DNA of 64,000 bases. It comes from Ricordea florida (lineage: Eukaryota > Cnidaria > Anthozoa > Corallimorpharia > Ricordeidae). The DNA lies in the NCBI GenBank assembly GCA_949710005.1, contig OX453278.1, positions 8,151,097 through 8,215,096 on the forward strand. Direction: 5' to 3'. The translations under genes were made by a program, and so were the position numbers. Of this stretch, positions 35,243 to 46,909 are shown piece by piece. Within the stretch, counting starts at the first letter, position 1, and every line of letters begins with the position of its first letter. The notes below the pieces were generated by a model. That model made no database searches. It saw only the letters and a list, made by a program, of their open reading frames with translations, and was not told where the DNA came from.

Positions 35243-37451
35243 GGGCGTCGATGAAGGCCGGAACATGGAACATTCCGGAACATGCCGGAACATGAAAAAA
35301 TTTAAAAAATGTTAAAAAAATAATAGCAAGAAATAAATAAGACAATAAATATAAACATAACTAAAGAGCCCAAAAAATAAAACTAAAGAAAGAAAGAAAT
35401 TGGCTTGTAATTCTCGAGTACTCTACACTAGTTTAGACAACCAAGTAAACCATGTGAAATCGTCTTCGTATGAAACAAATAAGAAAACTTACCTATACTG
35501 ATGAGAGTTCCATATTTTCCTGCCGATCGCCGCCATCGTAATTTTGTACAGCGAACGAAACGAGTACCCGTCCCTAGGGGCATTTGGAACTCTCCCCAGA
35601 TTTCGCTCGCCATGAGAAACCAAGATTGCCGCAATCACCATCTAAAAATCGGGGACTGTGAACAGTATAGTATCTACCACCAATATAAATCTTTCCTTTT
35701 AAATCCAAAGCCAGTAGTCCCTAAACTCTTGTTAAATGGATAACCGTCATGATTCTCTCTTGATTCAAGGCAAACCATTATGGGAGGTGGCTGTGCGAGG
35801 AAAGCTTAAAAATTCCCCTCTTCGCAACCCAATCTACTATATGGCGCGCCAAAGCAGACAAAAATACTTACGCGCTAAAATATAATACTTATTTTGTGAA
35901 ATATACGACTTGTGGTGAAAATATAATACTTAGTTTGTGAAATATACGACTTGTGGTGAAAATATAATACTTATTTTGTGAAATATACGACTTGTGGTGA
36001 AAATATAATATTTATTTTGTGAAATATACGACTTGTGGTGAAAATATAATACTTTATTAACGCCAGCGATTTGTGGTCAGCGGCATATGGCAGGGCGCAT
36101 GCAAAGTAGGTCAGTCACCAAGTAAAGTCATCAGAACGTATAGCTTGTAAAGCTGTAAACGGCCCATTGTTAACATCTATGATCTTATTGCCTCTTGCCC
36201 GCACAAAACTTGATTTTGGACACAGGTGACATGTCAAGCTTGTTTTTGAACAACTTGTTCAACATCTCTCGTACTTCGTTCTCGTCCATCTCTTCTGACA
36301 GGGTCACACTTGACTCAGCGAAGCCCTCGCCGTATAGGTATTATCGGAATTGCCCTTATGGAACATTTTCTATGCTTGGAGTCGGAAGAAGAATAAAATC
36401 TTTAAGTACAGCTTTACAAGCTATACGTTCCGATGACTTTTTCTTCGAAGGAACGCTTGATGTAGAGGCACTACGGCGCTTCGTTGTTTTGGGTTTACAG
36501 TAGCTCGTGTTAGGGTTGAAGGGATTGGATCTTCCTTTAGTGCTTGGATATAGTGCTTTCATTGTGTCTTCAACCTTGGTTGTATCATTTTAAGGCCTTG
36601 GCGAAGCTGGCGATGCCCCAGTTCTGTTTTCAGCTAAATTTTGAACAACTTCTATAAGCTTGTTCAAAATAGGATCTGCCATAGTTTGAAACTCCACTTT
36701 GAGAGGACGACAAGTAAGGAATTTGGCGCGAAAAAAAACCTACTTTGCATGCGCCCTGCCATATGCCGCTGACCACAAATCGCTGGCGTCAATAAAGTAT
36801 TATATTTTCACCACAAGTCGTATATTTCACAAAATAAGTATTATATTTTCACCACAAGTCGTATATTTCACAAACTAAGTATTATATTTTCACCACAAGT
36901 CGTATATTTCACAAACTAAGTATTATATTTTCACCACAAGTCGTATATTTCACAAACTAAGTATTATATTTTCACCACAAGTCGTATATTTCACAAAATA
37001 AGTATTATATTTTCACCACAAGTCGTATATTTCACAAAATAAGTATTATATTTTAGCGCGTAAGTATTTTTGTCTGCTTTGGCGCGCCATACTACTATAT
37101 TTTAAAGAGGCGAGCCCTCAATCATGACTATCATTTGCATGGAACTGCCCTCACTCGCCCTGCAAATCAATTCGACCAAGAGAGGATAAAGCTTCATCCT
37201 CTCGTGATTCCGACAAAATATTGTTTTCTTATACTCGGAGAAGATACCAGATTCATTTTCTTTCTTTACTTTTCACTTTTATTTTATGTATTTATGTCTA
37301 TTTTCGTTATATATAAAGTATGTTTATTGTCTTATTCATTTCTTGCTATTATGTTTTTTTAAAAGTTTAAAAAATTTTTCATGTTACAGGATGTTCCGGA
37401 ATGTTCCGGCATGTTCCGGAATGTTCCATGTTCCTACTTTTATCGACGCCC
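35243..37451. mobile_element. TIR element with 9-bp target duplication AGAAATTTC
   Basis: GGGCGTCGAT at 35243 is inverted at 37442-37451, and AGAAATTTC flanks both ends (35234-35242 and 37452-37460). Subterminal repeats of GGAACATTCC/GGAACATGCC occur at both ends. A 9-bp duplication is usual for Mutator-like elements. It is itself interrupted by the 35840-37091 element. Confidence 0.75.
35840..37091. mobile_element. Nested TIR element with inverted 41-bp tandem arrays
   Basis: Ends TATGGCGCGCCAAAGCAGAC are inverted and flanked by CTACTA on both sides. The left arm carries about 4.5 copies of a 41-bp unit (TATTTTGTGAAATATACGAC core, 35873-36060), and the right arm about six copies inverted (36795-37060). 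Further inverted segments reach about 36140 and 36435. Short frames in the centre (36195-36503 +, 36562-36356 -) match no family I know. Confidence 0.75.
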
Positions 37452-37460
37452 AGAAATTTC

Positions 37461-37860
37461 AGTGATAATTGGGTTTCTTTACTAATCGAATTAACGTTGA
37501 CCAATCAGCTTTCTTGGTTCCCACAGTAGAAAACAGTTGTGAAACTTGATACCATTCATCTGATTCCAAGTTATCGAAGGCGAAGAAGCGATATGTGGGA
37601 AAAACAACAATATTACTCCTCAATCGGATATACGTTTCTTCAAATAGCTCTTATTTGTGGATCCAAACTCTTAAGACATGCAACAATATGTGGCGGGGCG
37701 GAGGTATGCGCTCTACCGAGTGCCCTTCTAGTTGTGGTTCTGTTATCACGTTATAAATATTTATCTATATTACGGGAGAAAAAAACACACAAACAAACTA
37801 CACGTTTATCCCTACAAGCCTGTTTCGTTGTTGCGCACCCGTCTGGGGTTTGATAAGAAT
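37461..37860. other. No feature recognised
   Basis: A 400-bp interval between repeats with one 104-codon frame that has no recognisable domain. Confidence 0.35.
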
Positions 37861-37894
37861 GTCTTTTACCATCGCTTATATCCAATATAGTTAT

Positions 37895-38340
37895 TGCCCC
37901 CGCAGGGTTCCGGCCCAGAGGCCGGAACCCGAGGAGGCACCCTAATGTTCCCCGCGTAAATAAGAAGTATCATATGGTCGTAGTGTTAGTATGCGAAAAT
38001 TTTCTCGATTTGACGAAAATAGGCGCGCACGGTGGTCCCGGTTAATTTTCAGCATGTGCGCCTGGCTCAGCAACCGCGCAAACTGGGTTTGGCAAGTTTG
38101 GCAACGAGTCGTCACGATTTCATTCCAAGCTATAATGTAAACCGATCCTAAACACGATATGTATGAGGATTTGACAAAACACAAACACAACAAGGAATTT
38201 GCACTCGCAAACTCTCAAACGAAAACTACATTTCAAAGGTTCATAACAAATACATGGACAACCACATGCAGTCTTCATTCAGTTTTTACAAAGTCGGGGG
38301 CAGATTTAGTGACAACTATGACTAGTATTTACATAATAAT
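37895..38340. repeat. Uninterrupted copy of the repeat split at 7.5-10.65 kb
   Basis: It joins the complements of 10655-10950 and 7224-7503 with only about 20 bp between them, so it represents the arrangement without the Helitron-type fragment. Its right end runs into the 38348 TIR element. Confidence 0.75.
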
Positions 38341-38838
38341 AGTGATCTGTACAGGCCCGCAAACGATCCCGGCCCGCAAATGATCCCGGGACCGCAAATG
38401 ATCCCAGGACCGGAAATGTAATAAACAGAATAATAGCGCAGAAAAATAGAATGGCTTGGACTTGGAAAGTACATGCAACTATACCTTTGGGGTTGTCTCG
38501 CGTCTAAACGATATAGCGTAGTCGGAATAAATTTTAAAAACCTAAAACCCTATATCAAATTAAAGCTTATTGAGCTGGCTTTCAATCCATAAAGACCATT
38601 TTGTAGTAGAATGAAATGTAAACATTTTAGGAACCTGGAGACACGAGCGCCTAAGTTAAGTCGCCTTTTGAAGGCTACAAATCAAAGTGAGCGAATTTAT
38701 TATTTCGCTAATTTGATTTGTTCTTTGGTTTCCGGACCCCAAACGCTAAAAAATCGTGTCCGCGTTTTGTCATATTTAATTGCAACAAGACGATCTAAGA
38801 TCGTAAGTCGGACAACAGGTAGACGTGCTGTTATGAGT

Positions 38839-41800
38839 CAGGGGCACCCATCGGAGGTGTTCCGCAGAAAAGGTGTTCCGCAGTACACATTCAGCTGGCT
38901 GGGAAATTTTTAATTGCTAGTGGCTTCTGCTGGGAATTACTGACTTTTTCAAGCATTTCAAGCCGAGCTGGCTGGGAAATACTTACTTTTTTTCTAGCAT
39001 TCTGAGTTTTCGAGACACCCATTTCCAGCCGAACAGAAGGAGCTGGCTAAAGGAACACTGGAGACTGATGGCGAGTGAAAATGAACCCCTCCACCACTCC
39101 CTCGGTGGTGACAAAGTAATGACCGCTGGCTAAAGTTATCGCGTTTGCGAAAAAAAAAACGGTTTTGGTCGCTTCTGTCTTCATACACGCGGGATTATGC
39201 AAGATCCAACGACATTTTGAGAGAATATATTTTGCATCTTCCTCATTTACATGTAAGATTAATTTTCCATTGTTTTGTTGTCTGTATGCTGAAGTTCTTG
39301 TGATGTTCGTCTGCAGTTGAGACGAATTGAATGAGCTAACAACAGTATTTTCATTCACAGATTCTGCAGATTTGGGGTGCCAGTTCGGCTTCCCGCTCTC
39401 AGTTCTAGAGTCGACAGCGTGATTCTTCAAACAGAAGGCATGTTTTTATCCTTTACTTTTACGGTAAAAATTTTATTATTTCAATTAATTTCTTTCGACA
39501 ACTCCAGGCTGTAGAGGACAAGCATGTGCCAAAAAATAAAAAAAAAAATCTGCAACCTTTAACAAATTGTCAATTTCGTGTTTTCATTCCGAATTCAACG
39601 GTGGTTCAACACTGACAGATGCCTGAATTTGGTGGAAGTGGTGGTATATGCCTTAAAGTTGTAGTCACCTGCGCAAGCTTGGAAACAATTTTGTTATCTT
39701 GCCAGGCTAATTGTCAGTTGAGGGGCAATTTTGGCAGGGTACGAAGTTTGTCTGGACAGACATTATTTTATAGTTGTGTTGTCTTATGGTTTTACGGCTA
39801 TGCCAGTCCACTACAGTTTTACATGTATCATCATTACTTTTACATTATGTCTAATGATTCAGATTGCAATCATGAGCACTGTTGTAGTGTAGATTTTTAT
39901 ATGCCCAACTGAGTGAAATTTACTTGTGTGAGATTGCTCCTTGTCAATTTATCAGGACAGACCAACATGGACTAAGTAAAGTCCTCTGATTGAAATGCAA
40001 CCAATCATCAGCTGTTTTGTGTGGGCTTGGGTACTCAATATGTGCAAATAAATATTTTCTCTGTTTATTAGTGTTTTTGTGTATTGTGTATGTTAGTAAT
40101 TGATATTATGACCAACATTGTACATTTTTTTACTTGGCAGATCTTTTACTACTCCTTTTTTAATATCACCAGTTTATCATATCATCCTCTTATTATAACA
40201 AACAAGGTTGAGTTAGGCTTGTGACGATGAGCATTCATTGCTTGTTCATTCTTGTGACCCTCTCTCTTCCATCAGAATGAGTTAGGCTTGTGACGATGAG
40301 CATTCATTGCTTGTTCATTCTTGTGACCCTCTCTCTTCCATCGGAATGAGTTAGGCTTGTGACGGTGAGCGTTCATTGCTTGTTCATTCTTGTGACCCTC
40401 TCTCTTCCATCGGGTTCAGTTAGGCTTGTGACGATGAGCATTCATTGCTTGTTCATTCTTGTGACCCTCTCTCCTCCATCAGGTTGAGTTAGGCTTGTGA
40501 CGATGAGCATTCATTGCTTGTTCATTCTTGTGACCCTCTCTCTTCCATCAGGTTGAGTTAGGCTTGTGACGATGAGCATTCATTGCTTGTTCATTCTTGT
40601 GACCCTCTCTCCTCCATCAGGTTGAGTTAGGCTTGTGACGATGAGCATTCATTGCTTGTTCATTCTTGTGACCCTCTCTCTTCCATCAGGTTGAGTTAGG
40701 CTTGTGACGATGAGCATTCATTGCTTGTTCATTCTTGTGACCCTCTCTCTTCCATCAGGTTGAGTTAGGCTTGTGACAATGAGCATTCATTGCTTGTTCA
40801 TTCTTGTGACCCTCTCTCTTCCATCAGGTTGAGTTAGGCTTGTGATGATGAGCATTCATTGCTTGTTCATTCTTGTGACCCTCTCTCCTCCATCAGGTTG
40901 AGTTAGGCTTGTGATGATGAGCATTCATTGCTTGTTCATTCTTGTGACCCTCTCTCTTCCATCGGAATGAGTTAGGCTTGTGACGATGAGCATTCACTGT
41001 TCGTTCATTCTTGTGACCCTCTCTCTTCCATCAGGTTGAGTTAGGCTTGTGACAATGAGCATTCATTGCTTGTTCATTCTTGTGACCCTCTCTCTTCCAT
41101 CAGGTTGAGTTAGGCTTGTGACGATGAGCATTCACTGTTTGTTCATTCTTGTGACCCTCTCTCTTCTATTGGGTGAAAGTATTTTTTTTTCTATGTGCCA
41201 ACTCTTAAATTTGCACTCACTGTATGTGAATGTTTGCATATTCAAGTCATTGAGATGAAGATGTTGAACAATTTGTTCAGCCATGGTAACAATTTCATTT
41301 TATAATAAATTACTGACAATGAGAAGTCTATTTAGTTGGGGCATTTAGCAGTCAGACATTTCTGGCTTAGTACCTGAAGCCCAGCTTGGTCACATTTTGC
41401 ACCATGATAAGAAATGGATGTTACTACCTCAGCAGCTTTTTTTGACAAAGAAGTTTATACAAGTTCATGGCGAGGACTCAGTCAAACATTGAAATGGTTT
41501 GCAAAATTGACAGTGTGACTGGAAAAGTCAATTCAATGTAACAACCAACCATGAAATCTGTGAGAAACAAGCATACTCCCAAGGATAAAATTTTAGAACA
41601 TTTTTGGAGATGGAAGAGTAAAGTAAAACTGAATTGTATGTAATCTTTATGTAATCTTATGTAATGTTCATGCTAGCTACGAGACATTGTACCTCTTTTT
41701 TGCACACTCACTGTTCACTGTATGTCAGAATTACACGAATCAGTTAATGTTTGACAGTGAAAGGTAATTGTCTAATTGTTTAACTCATGAAAAAATTTAT

Positions 41801-42207
41801 TGTCCATTAGCCTTTTTGCATAACAGCCAAGCAACCATGATTCCCACCATTTGTTTGGAGAAGTTTTAAAATATTAGCATTAGAATTATTAAGGCATTTT
41901 CTCATACGCGGAAGCAAAATAACGGCAAAACTAAAGGAATACAGGACAAGCATGCGTTTTTCACTAATTAATGTCTCTTTCAAATGCTGGCTGGGAAAAA
42001 AATCAGCAGACAGTCAGCTGGCTGGGAATTTCCCTGGCAACGTAGCTGGGAAGTGGAACTTTTCTTACCATCCTGCTGGGAGTGCGGAACAGATATTTTT
42101 TTCCCAGCAACAGAAAAAAAATACTAAAAATGCCTTTAAAGTGTTTACTTATCATTGTGATGGGTTGAATATTGCATTTTGGGAAAATGTTTCGTTGGGT
42201 GCCCCTG
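38839..42207. mobile_element. Nested 3.4-kb TIR element, 6-bp target duplication ATGAGT
   Basis: CAGGGGCACCCA at 38839 is inverted at 42196-42207. ATGAGT lies directly outside both ends (38833-38838, 42208-42213). AGCTGGCTGGGAA recurs inside both ends. The centre is non-coding and holds a minisatellite; a 127-codon minus frame at 39430-39047 is unassigned. Confidence 0.8.
40205..41170. repeat. 69-bp minisatellite, about 14 copies
   Basis: Units start TTGAGTTAGGCTTGTGACGA and include TTCATTCTTGTGACCCTCTC. They differ by few substitutions. The array lies inside the 38839-42207 element. Confidence 0.95.
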
Positions 42208-43001
42208 ATGAGTGTTGACCACTTATGGTGCGGAGTGGTCCAAAAAAGAAATGTTAAGGGTACCAAGGTCCTGGTTTCCAACGTGGCATCTTTGTTGTCG
42301 TTTCCTCGAGTTTCATCGCGAGGCACCTTGTCTTTATCAGCAAATGCTCTTCTGTCACTCTGTCCACATTTTCTGTTCACTGGTAACTCATTTGATTTCC
42401 GGTTTGATTCTTGTGAGACATTCGCTAAATCATTTGATTCTTTTGCTATTTTCAGTTCGCGGAACGACCCGTTTCGAAATATACGCTCATTACACACGCC
42501 ATCTTTTAGAGTGGGTCTACCGCGAACGGTTTGTGGGTCTGTATGTTTGAGCGTAGAAAAGATGACACCATTTGTTTTCAACATATTCGCCACCGACTTC
42601 GACATCGTAGAAAGAAGTTTGCGCCCGTATTACGTGTCTGCGGCATTCCCCATTGCACGTGACTGCGATTTGCGATGAAACTCGAGGGTAAACCTATAGT
42701 CGGTTGCCCGACTAATAAAAAGGTAGAAGACATTTTGCTCGTGATAATTTCCACGAAAACCGTCTCGGCTGACTGCATCACGTCATATGGGTGTCAATGA
42801 AAAGAAGGATTGACCTCCGGTCAAAGGTGAAGTAAAAAACGGTAACGCAAGTGGACGCAAGTAGTCGCAAGTTGAACTTGCGTACAGACTTGCGTTGGGA
42901 GGCAAATCGGACTCGCAAGTGCACGTAAGTTGTCAAAAACGTCATTTAAATGCTATTGCGCGCGCTGTAATTCAGCACTTGAAGTGAACAACTGACAAGA
43001 C

Positions 43002-43256
43002 TTGCGTTGGGTAGCGGAAAGCCATTTCCATAGCCTTCAACCAGTGGACGAAAAGAAAGCAGATGTTGCCGAAGAATTGAAACTGAAGTATGGCAAGGGG
43101 CAAATTACCGAAGACGAAACTTGCCCAAAATGTGGAAAAAAATTTTGCAGCTCTTCAAGTGGGGTATTTGCGGGAGAGAATGGCCTTTTGAAGGTCCATG
43201 CCGACGACTGTGTGCTTTGTGAGGATTGCTTAGCAAAGTACGATTATTTGAGCTGA
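43002..43256 (+). other. Unassigned small cysteine-rich frame
   Basis: 84 codons, with no ATG at the start (TTG), carrying CPKCGKKFC and later CVLCEDC, a pattern that could bind zinc. It may be an exon belonging to the surrounding transposon or a chance frame. No family is recognised. Confidence 0.25.
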
Positions 43257-44189
43257 AAGTCAAACCATTAAAACAAACTGATGAACATATTTGACTCTGA
43301 ACACATCATGGGACCGAGACTAACAACAAAAGGTGACAAAAGTGAGCGATATTTGACAAATTTTATCATGATTTAGCTTTAAATTCTCCTTTTATTTTTG
43401 TTAAAAAATGTAAACATCTAAACACTCGCTATCGCCTTCTAATTTTCATGCGCTTGAAATCCTTGTCTTTCCCGTTGTCATTTATTTTGCATGTTTTTAT
43501 TACTCGAAAGATGTACCGACTAAAACACTTAGTTTTGGACTGCGTGGGGTTAATTATTACAAAAATCCGTTTTTTGTTGTTGTAGGACTGTTAAAACTTT
43601 ATTTCTCGTTTAAAATCAGTGCATTTTGAGGAGCTATAATTACACTAGTAAGAAAAAAAATATGTTACGGTTTTATTGTAATCCGTGACCTTGGCTATAA
43701 TTTAGCTTCAAGTCGTTCAAATACTGTTTAATATTTTGTAATTTTGCTCATTTTGCTTGCCTTACCTTTAATAACTGTTGTGTTTTAAGGGAAGGACTAA
43801 TAGAAATTACCGGGGGGGACGTAAGCAATGTTTGGTGCAGGGATGTTTTAGTCCTACTTGTGTCCATGGATATTTTTCTCCGTTGTAAGGATATTTTTTT
43901 AAGCACAACCGCTTGTAGAAATTTTCTTAGATAAGTCTTCCTTGCAGGAATTTCTCTTGGGGAGAAGTTCCCCCCTCCGGATATTTCTAATGGTCCGTCT
44001 TAAAGAAAATAAAATGGATTATGTCAATTTCAATCCACTCTCCAAATTCGTGAGTCCCCACTTTTCATCCTTTATGGTGAGGTCATCATTTCCGGTCCGG
44101 GGATCATTTGCGGTCCAATTTGGGGATCATTTACGGTCCAGGGATCATTTGCGGGCCGGGATCATTTGCGGGCTTGTACAGATCATTAA

Positions 44190-44808
44190 GTTTCAGGTAT
44201 TGCGTAAGAGGGTTTTGTTTCTGTGGCGGCAAGAAGACACAAGCTCATTACGTTTGTTTAGCGTGGATAGTTCGGGTCTGCAGATGATTAGGAATTTTCT
44301 TTGAGGCAGAGGTTACATCTTTTGCTTGAGCTGTTATATAGCGAGTGTAAAGACAGGATGCGCCAGGAAATAAAGTGTTCAGTGTTGTTGTCTTTATGGG
44401 TCCATATGTGTTTGCTGAGCTCGGTGGAGTTTCTGTGTTTAGCGTGGCGGAAAGATTCGGTGTGGTTTCTGTATTTTGTGTTAAAGTCGTTTTCCGTATG
44501 TCCAATGTAGGTTTGGGACGTGTTGTCTTTGCGCGTAACGGTGGCTTGGCAGATTACCGATGGTTGTAGGCAGTTTCCGTTGAGCGGGCAGTTGTTCTTT
44601 TGCCGGCAGTTGCATTTCTTTCTCTCTTTAGTGTTAGCGGCGGCAGCATCGTTGGTTTGTGTAGATCTGGTTAAGATGCGTTTATTATGGTTGTCGATTA
44701 TTTGTTTCGTGTTGTTCATGCAGCTGTAACTGATCTTGATGGTGTTACGATTGAAGATTTTGGGGAGCTCGTGGTCTTTTGGAAAATGTTTATCTACTAG
44801 AGATCCTC
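44190..44808 (-). mobile_element. Penelope-like element fragment with GIY-YIG endonuclease region
   Basis: The minus strand reads SLVDKHFPKDHELPKIFNRN, then a cysteine cluster (CNCRQKNNCPLNGNC), then QTYIGHTENDFNTKYRNH and STELSKHIW, the YIG half and downstream part of a GIY-YIG domain. A 1-nt loss near 44292 breaks the frame after CNLCLKEN. The RT is missing. It is truncated at about 44808 next to AT-rich microsatellite sequence. Confidence 0.75.
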
Positions 44809-44968
44809 TTACACTTTATATATATCTATTTACTTTTACACTTATAAATATACTTTTACACTTTATATATCAATATTTTTAAGAAATAGAAAACATGTAC
44901 CGTGTTTCTATCGAGTTTTAATAGAAACACGAGTGAATCAGCGCGCGTATTTTCTTATGACTGTTTTC

Positions 44969-44970
<2 letters not shown>

Positions 44971-45005
<35 letters not shown>
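44971..45005. repeat. TA dinucleotide microsatellite
   Basis: About 17 TA units immediately next to the left border of the duplicated gene C segment. Confidence 0.95.
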
Positions 45006-45007
<2 letters not shown>

Positions 45008-45325
45008 CTGATGGCAGTTTACAAATCGCAGAAGCAAATGCTATCCATTTCTTTGGAGGGTAGGGGGGTAGAGGATACGCATATTACTGGCAGCCATACT
45101 GGAGGGGATACAAATATGGCTAGTGATATGTGTGAAACCGTATTAACCCCTACTTCATTATGCATGCATGTTGTAGCTGAATGAGGTTTTAAGGGTGTTG
45201 CACTTGTAACCATTTCTTGTTTTCGAAGAAGAAAGCAGTTCGGCCACAGCATTAAATAGTAGGTGCCTCTGTTAGATCATTAACTTAACTTACTATACAC
45301 AAGTCGTAAAATAACACCTACGCAC

Positions 45326-45859
45326 CGGTTTCAGAACTCTTTTCACTTCTCGCAGAGTGTCGCGCACTTGACTAACCGTCATTGAGCACAGCACGAACGT
45401 ACAAACCACAGCAGCGACTGACTGGTCTGGTATTCCGCTCGCTCCCTTTGGTCTCATATCTTCAGACGAACCGAGAACAAAGCTTTTGAGATGAACATCC
45501 CACGAACCCTGTTTTAAAGTCTCCTGCAATAGTTCTTCTGCAAATGGATTCGGGTCCACGCCTATGAGAGAAGTACCAGGCGGATAAAAGCGAAAGTTTG
45601 AACCTCCACCGATTCCAATCTCCAGAACATCGCCCTCCTCCTTTTCCAAACTCTTTGCAAGATGGCTGAAAATTCTTCGTTTCGTCGGCTCCATTAATTC
45701 TTGCATTGGCCCGTCATTCATGAAGTTGAATTCGAAAGAGGTGAACCATTTTCTGTGACGCTTAGTAGCAAATACGGCGAGAAGAGCTTTCTTGCAAAGG
45801 ATAGCTACGACAAGAACTGAAAATATGGAGGCAAACAGTGATCCCGCTGTGAGCTCCAT
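45326..45859 (-). pseudogene. Orphan first exon of a METTL7-like gene
   Basis: 534 nt, fully open, 178 codons closely matching exon 1 of gene C. The anchor, motif I EIGIGGG and VDPNP are intact, as is the same GTGCGTAG donor. The duplicated block covers 45005-46302, intron start and 5' flank included. No microexon or last exon was found between it and the LINE, so alone it cannot make a whole enzyme. It could be a dead copy, or an alternative first exon spliced to gene C exons 2-3 some 19 kb away in the same direction. Confidence 0.7.
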
Positions 45860-46302
45860 CTTCCTACAAGCAAATCTTCCCGATCGAGCCTTCCACTGCT
45901 AGAAAGAAGCCCTGGGTACGATAGTGCGCATTGGCGAATACGTTTGCGGGAAAAGAGACGAGTTGAAATTAAAAATCTCAATGTTTCTTGGGAACGGCGG
46001 GAAAAAAATTTTTGAGTATAAATACAAAATCGTAAAACTAATGATTTCTAATTCTACAAATCTATTCTTTCAAAATATCTCAGACAGAAATATTTCCTAT
46101 GTTTTAGCAAAGTATAATAGACAGAAATGTCTTTGTTTCCCTAAACAATTGTCGAAAAGGAAAATTACGGCACGTGAAGTGTCACGTTGTGCGATTGTTA
46201 TGTAACTGCCCGTTATGTTATTTACGCGAGAATCGTGAAATTTAATCTTGTCAGTTAAGTTGATTGACAGTCTTAGCACATGTTGAATCTAGTATTGGAA
46301 TC

Positions 46303-46909
46303 TAGGAGTCTTTTTTCATCGCAAATCGCTCTTGCGATATTCGTTCAGTCTAGGATTTATCTGTACCAGGAGCCCATGGGAAGTTCGTCACGGTTAAACG
46401 AGTTGAACCTCTGAAGATTTGCGTCTTGGTATTAGTCCGGAAATAATAGGATTTTATTCACTCCAACAACCATTACTACCAAAAGCCACCCAAAAAGTTT
46501 CGGGTGTTTAGAGAAACACACGCCAATTAAGTCAGTGGTAAAACTAGAGAGAAGGCCTTCATGAATGTTGGCGTCTCTCCAGAGCACCGCGATTACCTGC
46601 TCTTCCTTAGGGTGAAAGGTATTCTCTCTGACAACCCGGCCGAACTCGCTCAACAGACCTGTTCTTTTAACCCATCTATAACATGAAAAGAAGTTACTTT
46701 TTCGTAGAGTTGAATTATTTCTCCCAAAATCTTCTTGAAAACATTCGTATCTTTCAGGCTCTTTTTCGCGTACCGGCGCACGATACAAATGATCGCGGGA
46801 AAGACCTTACATGAAATTTTTTGTGGTGCGCCTATCATTGCCTAAGTAATTACACGTCTATCGACATCACAAGAACACATGGAACATCCATATTGATTTA
46901 AACGCACTT
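46303..46909. other. 607-bp insertion with unassigned minus-strand frames
   Basis: The paralogous flanks (29102 and 31373 regions) read TTGGAATCTAATGCTCTCC without break, whereas here about 607 bp lie between GGAATCT and AATGCTCTCC. The minus strand has two overlapping frames (46838-46650 and 46788-46432), the latter 118 codons with a hydrophobic end (GWLLVVMVVGV). No family recognised; a mobile element or captured exon is possible. Confidence 0.5.

Larger units (their letters stand above)
38348..44180. mobile_element. 5.8-kb TIR element with repeated GATCATTTGCGG ends
   Basis: TGTACAGGCCCGC at 38348 is inverted at 44180 (GCGGGCTTGTACA), with GATC on both sides as a possible 4-bp target duplication. 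Each terminus has three to four copies of CGCAAATGATCCC or its complement. The inside holds a second transposon (38839-42207), a cysteine-rich frame (43002-43256) and otherwise unassigned sequence. No transposase was recognised. 38420-38838 and 42214-44080 have no supported gene. Confidence 0.75.

Noticed and set aside
42003-42678. Overlapping 200- and 168-codon frames on opposite strands
   Set aside because: They cross the border of the nested transposon at 42207 and show no domain; at most decayed transposon sequence.
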